Shown here in pieces: positions 1 to 7,361 of a DNA stretch of 64,000 nt. The notes under the pieces were generated by a model that saw only the letters and a program-made list of their open reading frames with translations, was not told the DNA's origin and ran no database searches. Positions within the stretch are counted from its first letter, which is position 1. Each line of letters starts with the position of its first letter. Origin of the DNA: Nocardia carnea (lineage in GTDB: Bacteria > Actinomycetota > Actinomycetes > Mycobacteriales > Mycobacteriaceae); the NCBI RefSeq assembly GCF_029868855.1, contig NZ_JARWOV010000088.1:1-64000 (forward strand), written 5' to 3'. The position numbers and the translations under genes were made by a program.

Positions 1-19
1 CATTGAAGGAGTGGAAGCA

Positions 20-121
20 ATGAGGGACCTATCTACCGCCCAATGGTTCAAGAGTAGTAAGAGTAGTGGTCAGGGCGATTGCGTAGAGGTCGCGTTCCTG
101 GACGGCGAGACGGTGGGGGTG
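20..121 (+). pseudogene. DUF397 protein remnant, broken after about 34 residues
   Basis: Starting at ATG 20 (an in-frame GTG lies at 11), the first 34 residues match the start of small actinobacterial DUF397 proteins: a W-F-K-S-S-x-S-S segment, then G-D-C-V-E-V and G-E-T-V-G-V. Normal DUF397 proteins continue with a D-S-K-type segment and end at about 60-70 residues. Here the homology stops at about 121, ten bases before an 11-G run, and the frame continues as low-complexity Gly/Arg/Pro into the next gene. DUF397 proteins usually sit beside an XRE-type regulator; any such gene would be outside the window to the left. I read this as a truncated or frameshifted remnant. Confidence 0.6.
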
Positions 122-131
122 CTACCCGCGT

Positions 132-142
132 GGGGGGGGGGG
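132..142 (+). repeat. Homopolymeric G tract (11 G)
   Basis: Eleven consecutive G at 132-142 are followed by C and four more G, with another seven-G run at 153-159. The tract lies just after the point where DUF397 similarity ends. Such runs slip during replication and are also prone to sequencing error, so it could be either the cause of the broken frame or an assembly artefact. Confidence 0.75.
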
Positions 143-249
143 CGGGGTGCGCGGGGGGGCTCGGGCCGCGCACCCTGCCCCGTGCCGCCGCATCCGGCGG
201 TCCGGCACACCCGGGCAGGTCTGGCGAAAACAGATCGAAAGGGAATGCT

Positions 250-1110
250 GTGGGACGTGTTGAGGGCAAAGTCGCATTCATCACGGGCGCCGCGCGCGGT
301 CAGGGCCGCAGCCACGCCGTACGACTGGCAGAGGAAGGCGCCGATATCATCGCCGTCGACCTGTGCCAGAACATGTCGACCATCGGATACCCGCTGGCCA
401 CGCCCGAAGACCTCGAGGAAACCGTGCGCCTGGTCGAGAAGACCGGCCGCCGGATCGTCGCGACCCAGACCGATGTCCGTGACGCCGTCGCACTGAAGGC
501 GGCACTGGACGCAGGCGTCGCCGAATTCGGCAAGCTCGATATCGTGATCGCCCAGGCCGGTGTCGCCGGTATGAAGGGCCAGCCCGATATCCAGGCGTGG
601 ATCGACGTCATCAATACGAATCTCGTCGGCACGATCAATGCCATCCAGGCCGCGCTCCCTCACCTCGGTGAGGGAGCGTCCATCGTGGCCACCGGTTCCA
701 CCGCGGCGATGGTGGACGTCAGCAAGATGGACAATCCGGGCTCGGATCTCGGTGGTATGGCCTATGTGCACTCCAAGCGCGCGCTGTCGTATTACATCTT
801 CGATATCGCCCGCCATCTGGCGCCCCGCGGTATCCGTGCCAACGCGGTGCACCCGACCAACTGCAATACCGACATGTTGCAGAGCGAGCCCATGTACCGC
901 TCGTTCCGGCCGGATCTGGAGAACCCGACCCGCGCCGACGCCGAACCCGCCTTCTATGTCCAGCAGGCCATGAAGACCCCGTGGATCGAGCCGGTCGATA
1001 TCTCCAACGCCATTCTGTACCTCGTCTCCGACGAAGCCCGCTTCGTCACCGGTATGCAGATGCGCGTCGATGCCGGCGGCTACCTGAAGTGGTACGACCA
1101 CAAGCTCTGA
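250..1110 (+). CDS. Mycofactocin-type SDR family oxidoreductase
   Basis: This 286-residue short-chain dehydrogenase opens with G-R-V-E-G-K-V-A-F-I-T-G-A-A-R-G-Q-G, the nucleotide-binding motif typical of the mycofactocin-coupled SDR group (TIGR03971 type). The characteristic insert follows, with A-T-P-E-D-L near residue 60. Catalytic residues are Ser150, Tyr172 and Lys176 (Y-V-H-S-K). The family keeps its nicotinamide cofactor tightly bound and passes electrons to the peptide-derived cofactor mycofactocin. I chose GTG 250 because the family motif starts there and an AGGGA ribosome site lies 6-7 bases upstream. It probably oxidises an alcohol made by the neighbouring P450. No mycofactocin biosynthesis gene is visible, so those would be elsewhere in the genome. 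Confidence 0.88.
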   Translation: MGRVEGKVAFITGAARGQGRSHAVRLAEEGADIIAVDLCQNMSTIGYPLATPEDLEETVRLVEKTGRRIVATQTDVRDAVALKAALDAGVAEFGKLDIVIAQAGVAGMKGQPDIQAWIDVINTNLVGTINAIQAALPHLGEGASIVATGSTAAMVDVSKMDNPGSDLGGMAYVHSKRALSYYIFDIARHLAPRGIRANAVHPTNCNTDMLQSEPMYRSFRPDLENPTRADAEPAFYVQQAMKTPWIEPVDISNAILYLVSDEARFVTGMQMRVDAGGYLKWYDHKL

Positions 1111-1134
1111 GCCGCACCCGGCCACCCCGGCACA

Positions 1135-1175
1135 GGCGGCGCGCGCATTCGCAGGCGATCGACGCGCGCGCCGCC
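1135..1175 (+). terminator. GC-rich hairpin between SDR and P450 genes
   Basis: An exact 12-bp inverted repeat (GGCGGCGCGCGC at 1135-1146, its complement at 1164-1175) encloses a 17-base loop, 24 bases after the SDR stop. No U-run follows. It may be an intercistronic attenuator or RNA-stabilising stem rather than a full terminator. Confidence 0.5.
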
Positions 1176-1279
1176 GGCCCGGGGGCGAGTCGGCAATCCG
1201 ACGACTCCCGGAGCGGCGCAGAGTTCCGGGCCCCCGGCGAAGGTTCGCCGACCAGTGACCAGCAGAGGGACAACAGACC

Positions 1280-2644
1280 GTGACTTCAACGGATAACGAC
1301 CAGCGCAAGAAAAACCGGTTCCATTTCGATCGGCACACGCCCGAATACCGCGAGCAGTTCACCGAGATCACCCACGAAATGCACGCGAAATGCCCCGTGG
1401 CCTGGACCGATACCTACAACGGACACTGGGTCGCCGCGAGCGGTAACGCGGTATTCGAACTGGCCCGCTGCCCGGAGGTCTCGGTCGACCACGATGTGCA
1501 CAACGAGCGCCGGGGCTATGTGGGTATCTCCATTCCCACCCCGCGCCGCGCCGCCATGGTGCGCGGCGGCATGCTGGAGATGGACGATCCCGAGCACCGG
1601 ACCTATCGGTCGGTGCTCAACCCGTACTTGTCGCCCGCCGCCGTGAAACGCTGGCAGCCGTTCATCGACGAGATCGTCCGCGCCTGCCTGGACGAGAAGA
1701 TCGAAACCGGCCGTATCGATTTCGTCGACGATCTCGCCAATATCGTGCCCGCCGTATTGACCCTGGCCATGCTGGGCATTCCGCTGAAGAAATGGTCGGT
1801 GTACAGCGACCCGGTGCACGCCTCGGTCTACACACCCGAGGATTCACCGGATGCCGCCCGGGTCGCGGAAATGCACCGCACCATGGGTATCGATATCCTG
1901 ACCAGCCTCAACGATGCCAAGACCGCTCCGCGGCCGGGCCTGATCAAGGCGCTCACCGAACTGCGGATCGACGGTGAACCGGCTCCCGATATGGAATTGC
2001 TCGGAATGATCGGCCTGCTCATCGGCGGCGGTTTCGACACCACCACCGCGCTCACCGCGCACTCCCTGGAGTGGTTGTCGGACAATCCGGACAAACGCGC
2101 GGAACTGAGCCGCGACCGCGACGAACTGCTCGATCCGGCCACCGAGGAGTTCCTGCGCTACTTCACTCCCGCCCCCGGCGACGGCCGCACCATCGCCGAC
2201 GACTGCACCTATCAGGGCATCGACTTCAAGGAGGGCGACCGGCTGTGGCTGTCCTGGGCGATGGCCAACCGCGACCAGACCATCTTCCCCGACGCCGACG
2301 ACATCATCATGGACCGGAAGGGAAACCGGCACTTCAGCTTCGGTCTGGGGGTGCACCGGTGCATCGGGTCCAATGTGGCCCGCACGGTGTTCAAGTCGAT
2401 GCTGCTGGCGGTGCTCGACCGGATGCCGGACTACAAATGCGACCCGGAAGGCACGGTGCACTACGACACCATCGGCGTGATCCAGGGGATGCGTAATCTG
2501 CCGGCCACCTTCACCCCGGGTGAACGCGTCGGCCCGGGCCTGGACGAAACCCTGGACCATTTGCAGCGGATCTGCGACGAGCAGGGCCTGGCCGCGCCGG
2601 TCACCGAACGGCCCGACGCCGCGGTGATCGACTTCCAGTACTGA
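1280..2644 (+). CDS. Cytochrome P450
   Basis: This 454-residue soluble bacterial P450 has the heme-ligand loop F-S-F-G-L-G-V-H-R-C-I-G with Cys361 as the thiolate ligand. The I-helix oxygen-activation segment is G-G-G-F-D-T-T-T around residues 249-256, and the K-helix E-x-x-R is Glu290 to Arg293. GTG 1280 follows AGAGGGA with about nine bases of spacing. It would hydroxylate a small hydrophobic substrate using electrons from a ferredoxin; a Rieske protein (4953) and a 3Fe-4S-type ferredoxin with NuoF-like reductase (7362-8938) are candidate donors. The acidic C-terminal tail of about 40 residues after the heme domain is longer than in many class I P450s. The substrate cannot be predicted. Confidence 0.93.
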   Translation: MTSTDNDQRKKNRFHFDRHTPEYREQFTEITHEMHAKCPVAWTDTYNGHWVAASGNAVFELARCPEVSVDHDVHNERRGYVGISIPTPRRAAMVRGGMLEMDDPEHRTYRSVLNPYLSPAAVKRWQPFIDEIVRACLDEKIETGRIDFVDDLANIVPAVLTLAMLGIPLKKWSVYSDPVHASVYTPEDSPDAARVAEMHRTMGIDILTSLNDAKTAPRPGLIKALTELRIDGEPAPDMELLGMIGLLIGGGFDTTTALTAHSLEWLSDNPDKRAELSRDRDELLDPATEEFLRYFTPAPGDGRTIADDCTYQGIDFKEGDRLWLSWAMANRDQTIFPDADDIIMDRKGNRHFSFGLGVHRCIGSNVARTVFKSMLLAVLDRMPDYKCDPEGTVHYDTIGVIQGMRNLPATFTPGERVGPGLDETLDHLQRICDEQGLAAPVTERPDAAVIDFQY

Positions 2645-2649
2645 CCGCA

Positions 2650-2682
2650 GGTGCCGGCCGACACCTGAACTCGGCCGGCACC
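2650..2682 (+). terminator. Hairpin between P450 and amidohydrolase genes
   Basis: GGTGCCGGCCGA at 2650-2661 pairs exactly with TCGGCCGGCACC at 2671-2682 across a nine-base loop, six bases after the P450 stop. No U-run follows. The next gene starts 25 bases later, so this could lower or process the downstream message. Confidence 0.55.
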
Positions 2683-2706
2683 CTCGATTCTCGACGAGGA
2701 ATCGCG

Positions 2707-3798
2707 ATGAAGAATCTGCCCGACGGCACCCGCACTCCGGTGATCGATACCAGCGTGCATATCTTCTTCCGCTCGAACGACGATATGCGCGCACATCTGC
2801 GTGAGCCGTTCAAGAGCCGCGGAATCCCCGACGCCGAAATGGACTGGTACGGCGCACCCGGCGGCGAATACGTCGAGGGTGCCCGCGGACCGCACAAGGG
2901 ATACCCGGGTTCGGATCCGGAATTCGTGGGGCAGCAGTTGTTCGGTGAACGCGGTACCGATGTAGCAGTCCTGCATCCGATGACCCGCGGAATACTGCCC
3001 GATCGTCACCTCACCACGGCGGTACTGTCCGCCCACAACGACATGATGGTGTCGCGCTGGCTCGACAGCGGCACCTATCACGAGCGCTTCCGCGGCACCC
3101 TGCGCGTCAATCCCGAGGACATCAGCGGCGCACTGCGTGAAATCGACCGGCTGGGCGATCACCCCCGCATCGTCCAGCTCGGCATCCCGCTGCAATCGCG
3201 CGAAGTGTACGGAAAACCGCAGTTCTGGCCGCTGTGGGAGGCCGCCGCGGCAGCGAACCTGCCGGTCGCCGCCCATATCGAGACCGGGGAGAGTATCGGC
3301 CTGCCGCCGACACCGTCCGGCCATCCGCGTACCTATGAGCAGTACTACGGGTTCATGGGCCTGAACTACATCTATCACCTGATGAACATGATCGCGGAAG
3401 GTGTTTTCGAGCGATACCCGGGCCTGAAATTCGTCTGGGCCGACGGCGGCGCCGATCTGCTCACCCCGTTCACCTGGCGGATGGACACCTTCGGCCGGCC
3501 ACACCTGGAACAGACCCCGTGGGCACCCCGGATGCCCAGCGACTACCTGCCCGGACATGTGTATTTCGTCCACGCCACGATCGACGGCCCCGGCGACGCT
3601 CCCTTCGCCGCGGAGTGGCTGGACTTCACCGGGAAGGACGAGATGGTGATGTTCGGGTCCAGCTATCCGCACTGGCATTCCGGCGATACCGACGTCCTGC
3701 CGGCCGCGCTGACCACCGAACAGCGCGAAAAACTGCACTGGCGAAATGCCGCGCGGCTGTACAGCATCGATGTAGACGCCGTGACGGCGGTCGGCTGA
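2707..3798 (+). CDS. Amidohydrolase-2 family protein with altered metal site
   Basis: This 363-residue protein is related along its length to the next gene and to TIM-barrel amidohydrolase-2 enzymes (ACMSD/gamma-resorcylate decarboxylase group), which usually hydrolyse or decarboxylate ring compounds. The barrel features are present: the first-strand motif near residue 14, A-A-H-I-E near 190, and the final strand motif near 318. Two positions that are Asp in the neighbour are Ser here. The first strand reads D14-T-S16-V-H18 (neighbour D-S-D-V-H), and the last motif reads S-S319-Y-P-H (neighbour S-S-D-Y-P-H). Loss of both suggests it does not bind metal normally, so it may be an inactive partner. 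The start follows a GAGGAATCGCG spacer; the next gene begins ten bases after the stop. Confidence 0.85.
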   Translation: MKNLPDGTRTPVIDTSVHIFFRSNDDMRAHLREPFKSRGIPDAEMDWYGAPGGEYVEGARGPHKGYPGSDPEFVGQQLFGERGTDVAVLHPMTRGILPDRHLTTAVLSAHNDMMVSRWLDSGTYHERFRGTLRVNPEDISGALREIDRLGDHPRIVQLGIPLQSREVYGKPQFWPLWEAAAAANLPVAAHIETGESIGLPPTPSGHPRTYEQYYGFMGLNYIYHLMNMIAEGVFERYPGLKFVWADGGADLLTPFTWRMDTFGRPHLEQTPWAPRMPSDYLPGHVYFVHATIDGPGDAPFAAEWLDFTGKDEMVMFGSSYPHWHSGDTDVLPAALTTEQREKLHWRNAARLYSIDVDAVTAVG

Positions 3799-3807
3799 GG
3801 AGGCGCT

Positions 3808-4953
3808 ATGACCACGGCTCAGGACCGAGCACGGGTTCCTTCCACGGAACTGGTTCCGGTACGCGTCGTAGATTCCGATGTCCACCCGGTCCCCCGCCGG
3901 GGCGATCTGGTGGAACATATTCCGGAACCATGGCGCAGCTCGTACTTTCTCAGTCGCCGCGTCGGTGACACCATCGTCTACGACGCGCCCGATTACGCAC
4001 ATTCGAAGGCCATGCGTGTCGATACCTTCCCCGAGGACGGTGAATTCCCCGGCAGCGACCCGGATATGGCCTTCCGGCAGCTCATCATGGACGCCGGCTC
4101 CGATATCGTGATCCTCGAGCCCACCGTGGTGGCCACCCGGCTACCCGAGGCCACCGCGGCAATGGCCACGGGAGTCAACGGATGGCTGAACGCGCAGTGG
4201 CTGGATCCGCACAACAACTGGCATCAGCGCTGGCGCGGTTCGATCTGTGTGGCGATCGACGATCCGGCCTCCGCGGTCGCCGAGATCGAGCAGTGGGCCG
4301 GGCATCCCTATATGGCGCAGATCCTGATCAAGGCCGAACCGCGGCCCTCCTGGGGCGACGCCCGATACGACCCGATCTGGGCTGCCGCGGTGAAACACGA
4401 TATGCCGGTGAGCTGCCATCTCAGCCGCGGCGCCTTCGAGACCATGCCCATGCCGCCGGTCGGGTTCCCCAGCTACAACCACGATTTCATGGTCACCTAC
4501 TCGCTGCTCGCAGCCAACCAGGTGATGAGCCTGATCTTCGACGGGGTCTTCGACCGGTTCCCCGCGCTGCGCATCGTATTCGTGGAACACGCCTTCACCT
4601 GGATCCTGCCGCTGATGTGGCGGATGGACGCCGTCTACGCGGCCCGCGGCTCGTTCATGTCGATCAAGCGGAAGCCCTCGGAATACGTGAAGGAACACAT
4701 CAAGTTCACCACCCAGCCGCTGGACTACCCGGAGGACAAGACCGAACTCACCCGGGCGTTCGAATGGATGGAGGCGGACAGGATTCTGCTGTACTCCTCG
4801 GACTACCCGCACTGGACCTTCGACGACCCGCGCTGGCTGGTGAAACACCTCCCGCCCGCGGCACGGGAAAAGGTGATGTTCCGCAACGGTATCGAGACGT
4901 ATCACCTGCCGGAAACCGTTCCGGCGCTGCCCGGACAGGTGCGGGTGCACTGA
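3808..4953 (+). CDS. Amidohydrolase-2 family metal-dependent hydrolase or decarboxylase
   Basis: This 381-residue TIM-barrel amidohydrolase keeps the family metal and catalytic residues: D22-S-D24-V-H26 on the first strand, a His in S-C-H-L-S near 213, and the closing S-S-D332-Y-P-H motif. Such proteins act as hydrolases or non-oxidative decarboxylases on aromatic or cyclic acids. An AGGAGG ribosome site just before ATG 3808 is clear. The stop overlaps the start of the Rieske gene (TGATG). Placed after a P450 and a probably degenerate paralogue, it is the likely catalytic member of the pair. The exact reaction is unknown. Confidence 0.88.
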   Translation: MTTAQDRARVPSTELVPVRVVDSDVHPVPRRGDLVEHIPEPWRSSYFLSRRVGDTIVYDAPDYAHSKAMRVDTFPEDGEFPGSDPDMAFRQLIMDAGSDIVILEPTVVATRLPEATAAMATGVNGWLNAQWLDPHNNWHQRWRGSICVAIDDPASAVAEIEQWAGHPYMAQILIKAEPRPSWGDARYDPIWAAAVKHDMPVSCHLSRGAFETMPMPPVGFPSYNHDFMVTYSLLAANQVMSLIFDGVFDRFPALRIVFVEHAFTWILPLMWRMDAVYAARGSFMSIKRKPSEYVKEHIKFTTQPLDYPEDKTELTRAFEWMEADRILLYSSDYPHWTFDDPRWLVKHLPPAAREKVMFRNGIETYHLPETVPALPGQVRVH

Positions 4954-5612
4954 TGGCGGACGCAAGCGAGACTCCCGTGCGCCCGCCGGGCCCGAGCGCA
5001 TCGGCGGTACCCGGCAGCGCCGGCTCGGAGCAATCCGGCAGTTCCAGTTCCGGGGCGCGGTCCGTGGCTGCGCCCGATGCCCGGCTCGACAGCGCCGCTT
5101 CGGCACCGGTTGCCGGCACCCCCGAAGACCGATCCGGCGCTTCCGCGGCGGTTTCCGGGGATGCGGCCACCGACGTGCCCCTCGGCTCGGCAGTCGCCGG
5201 CAGCTCACCCGGCAGTCCCGCACCGGCGCCCGGCCCCCCGCCACGGCTGGCACAGGGGCGCGAGCATATCGTCGCCACCGTGGACGAGATTCCGCCCGGC
5301 TCGTCCAAAGTCGTGCCGATCGGGCGGCACGGGGTCGGGGTCTACAACGTCAACGGCACCTTCTACGCCATCGCCAACTACTGCCCGCACGAGGGTGGCC
5401 CGCTGTGTGCGGGCCGGGCGCGCGGGCGCACCGTGGTCGACGAATCGGTGCCCGGCGATTCGGTGATGGTGCGCGACAACGAATTCATCTACTGCCCCTG
5501 GCATCAGTGGGGATTCGAGCTCGCCACCGGTACCACCGCGGTCAAACCCGAATGGAGTATCCGCACCTACCCGGTGCGGGTGGTCGGCGACGACGTACTG
5601 GTCACCGCCTGA
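4953..5612 (+). CDS. Rieske [2Fe-2S] domain protein with disordered N-terminus
   Basis: The C-terminal part of this 219-residue protein is a Rieske domain with C-P-H near 150 and C-P-W-H near 181, the four ligands of a [2Fe-2S] cluster. This is the size of a Rieske-type ferredoxin rather than a ring-hydroxylating oxygenase large subunit, because no mononuclear iron domain follows. The first roughly 95 residues are Ala/Ser/Pro/Gly-rich with no recognisable fold, which is unusual for a ferredoxin. A downstream start is possible, but the TGATG overlap with the preceding stop supports ATG 4953. It may carry electrons to the P450 or another oxygenase. Confidence 0.85.
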   Translation: MADASETPVRPPGPSASAVPGSAGSEQSGSSSSGARSVAAPDARLDSAASAPVAGTPEDRSGASAAVSGDAATDVPLGSAVAGSSPGSPAPAPGPPPRLAQGREHIVATVDEIPPGSSKVVPIGRHGVGVYNVNGTFYAIANYCPHEGGPLCAGRARGRTVVDESVPGDSVMVRDNEFIYCPWHQWGFELATGTTAVKPEWSIRTYPVRVVGDDVLVTA

Positions 5613-5628
5613 CCCGAACAGCAGAGCC

Positions 5629-5655
5629 CGGCCGGCCGCTCGTCTGCGCCGGCCG
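5629..5655 (+). terminator. Hairpin between Rieske and hydrolase genes
   Basis: An 8-bp inverted repeat (CGGCCGGC at 5629-5636, GCCGGCCG at 5648-5655) with an 11-base loop lies 17 bases after the Rieske stop. It has no U-run and is the third such stem in this cluster. Confidence 0.4.
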
Positions 5656-5705
5656 CGGGAGTTTCCGCCCAGGGCGGCTCCCCGAACCCTTGGCAGGAGT
5701 GTGCT

Positions 5706-6575
5706 ATGCCCGCGGCAACGGTCAACGGCGGCAAGGTGGTTTACGAGATCCTCGGCGACACCGGGGATCTCATCGTGCTCACACCCGGTGGCCGCTACAG
5801 CAAAGAGATCCCCGGGCTGCGGCCGCTGGCCGAGGCACTGGTCGTCGGCGGTTATCGGGTCCTGCTGTGGGACCGGCCCAACTGCGGCGCCTCCGATGTG
5901 CAGTTCTACGGGCAGACCGAATCGCATATGCGCGCCGAAACCCTGCACGGACTGCTGACCGAACTGGGTACCGGGCCGGTGATCCTGGCCGGCGGCTCGG
6001 GTGGGGCGCGGGATTCGATGCTCACCACGATGCTGTACCCGGAGCTGGTCACCGACCTCGTGCTCTGGAATATCGTCGGCGGGGTCTACGGCACTTTCAA
6101 CCTCGGCGCCTACTATGTCCTGCCCAGCTTGCAGACGGTCCGGGCGCTCGGTGCAGAGGGCCTGTTGCGGATGAAGGAATGGCAGGAGCTGATCGCGGAG
6201 AACCCGGACAACGAACAGCGGTTGCGGGCGCTGGATTCCGACGAGTTCGTGAAACTCTCGCTGCGCTGGCTCAACGCCTATGTACCGAAACCGGGTCAGA
6301 CGATCCCCGGGGTGGACGACGAGATGTTCGAACGGATCCAGGTACCCACCCTGATCATTCGCGGCGGCGCCAAGGATATGGACCATCCGAAACGCACCTC
6401 GCTCGAGGTGCACTGCCTGATCGAAGGATCACAGCTGATCGACCCTCCGTGGCCCGAGGACGCCTGGGAACGCGCCCTGGAGGACCGCGCGCAGGGCCGG
6501 GCGAAGCAGTACAACATGTTCGACACCTGGGTGCTGGCCGCCCCGGAGATCCTGAAATTCCTGGGCGACCGATGA
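5706..6575 (+). CDS. Alpha/beta hydrolase
   Basis: This 289-residue alpha/beta-hydrolase has its nucleophile elbow at G-G-S98-G-G, an oxyanion-hole loop T-P-G-G-R near residue 28, and a late strand R-G-G-A-K-D-M-D-H-P near 220 that could supply the acid and His of the triad. Such enzymes cleave esters, lactones or C-C bonds of ring-fission products. It follows the Rieske gene on the same strand after a 93-base gap with an AGGAGTGTGCT ribosome site. Together with the P450 and amidohydrolases this suggests a multistep catabolic route. The substrate is not predictable. Confidence 0.85.
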   Translation: MPAATVNGGKVVYEILGDTGDLIVLTPGGRYSKEIPGLRPLAEALVVGGYRVLLWDRPNCGASDVQFYGQTESHMRAETLHGLLTELGTGPVILAGGSGGARDSMLTTMLYPELVTDLVLWNIVGGVYGTFNLGAYYVLPSLQTVRALGAEGLLRMKEWQELIAENPDNEQRLRALDSDEFVKLSLRWLNAYVPKPGQTIPGVDDEMFERIQVPTLIIRGGAKDMDHPKRTSLEVHCLIEGSQLIDPPWPEDAWERALEDRAQGRAKQYNMFDTWVLAAPEILKFLGDR

Positions 6576-6592
6576 TCCCCGGCCCCGCGGCC

Positions 6593-7066
6593 TCATACCG
6601 TGCTGATCCGGACCTCACAGTTGGTCGAGGCTTCCAGCGCGGTGTGGACCCGGCTCTCCGGGACCCGCTCGAGATCGGCCTCGCGCAAACGCACCTGCAG
6701 GATGTCGTAACCGGCCGTACCCGGCACCCGGATGATCTCCCCGGTGAGGCCGAAACCGGCCAGCACCCCGTGCGCGTCGGCGTCGGTCCCGCGACTGACA
6801 TAGGTGACGACGCCCGCAACCGGTTCGGTACCGAACACCCGCGCGCAGACCTCGACGACCCGCACCGTATCCGCGGCCGCGTCCGCGGTATCGAGCAGTA
6901 CCTGCACCTCACGCCGGGAGCGCGGAGCGGCACCGAGATCCTTCTCCAGTACCTCACCGCCGGTATCGGCGAGCACGGCGGCCAGTTCCGCCATACCGCG
7001 GGCCAGCGATTCGCCGGTGAGCTCACCGGCCGGATCGACATTCACCCGCAACACCGCAGTTCGCAT
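6593..7066 (-). CDS. Conserved hypothetical protein
   Basis: This 157-residue soluble protein has no motif I can tie to a function. It is convergent with the preceding hydrolase gene and divergent from the NuoF-like gene. The start at ATG 7066 is chosen because it opens with a clean beta-strand-like segment (M-R-T-A-V-L-R-V-N-V-D) and the frame upstream is arginine-rich shadow sequence. Two alternating beta/alpha blocks (residues 1-75 and 80-157), each with a strand followed by charged helices, suggest a small alpha/beta fold. No signal peptide or membrane segment is present. Confidence 0.7.
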   Translation of the reverse strand: MRTAVLRVNVDPAGELTGESLARGMAELAAVLADTGGEVLEKDLGAAPRSRREVQVLLDTADAAADTVRVVEVCARVFGTEPVAGVVTYVSRGTDADAHGVLAGFGLTGEIIRVPGTAGYDILQVRLREADLERVPESRVHTALEASTNCEVRISTV

Positions 7067-7361
7067 GCATACGAGCCTAACGGGCCCGTACGGGCGCAGC
7101 CCATCCCCGGAACGGGCACGGCCACAAGGAACGAGCCGGTCGCGGCGGGCCACCCGCCCCACATGGGACGCCGAGTGCCCCGTCGGCTGGTGTGGCGGGT
7201 GCACCGCCCACCGACCGGTACGGGCGGGTTCCGCGCAAGTACGCCGGGAACCACCCTGCTCGGGGTGGCGGGCGCGCCGCCCGGTGACGCGCACATTCGG
7301 AGCGAAGGCGGGGGTAGACACCATACGAGCGGCCCGGCGCCGCACCCACTCAGGAGGCACG

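Noticed and set aside
70..1371. Long minus-strand open frame covering the SDR and P450 start
   Set aside because: It is the antisense shadow of high-GC coding sequence; it has no family match I can see, while the plus strand has clear SDR and P450 motifs.
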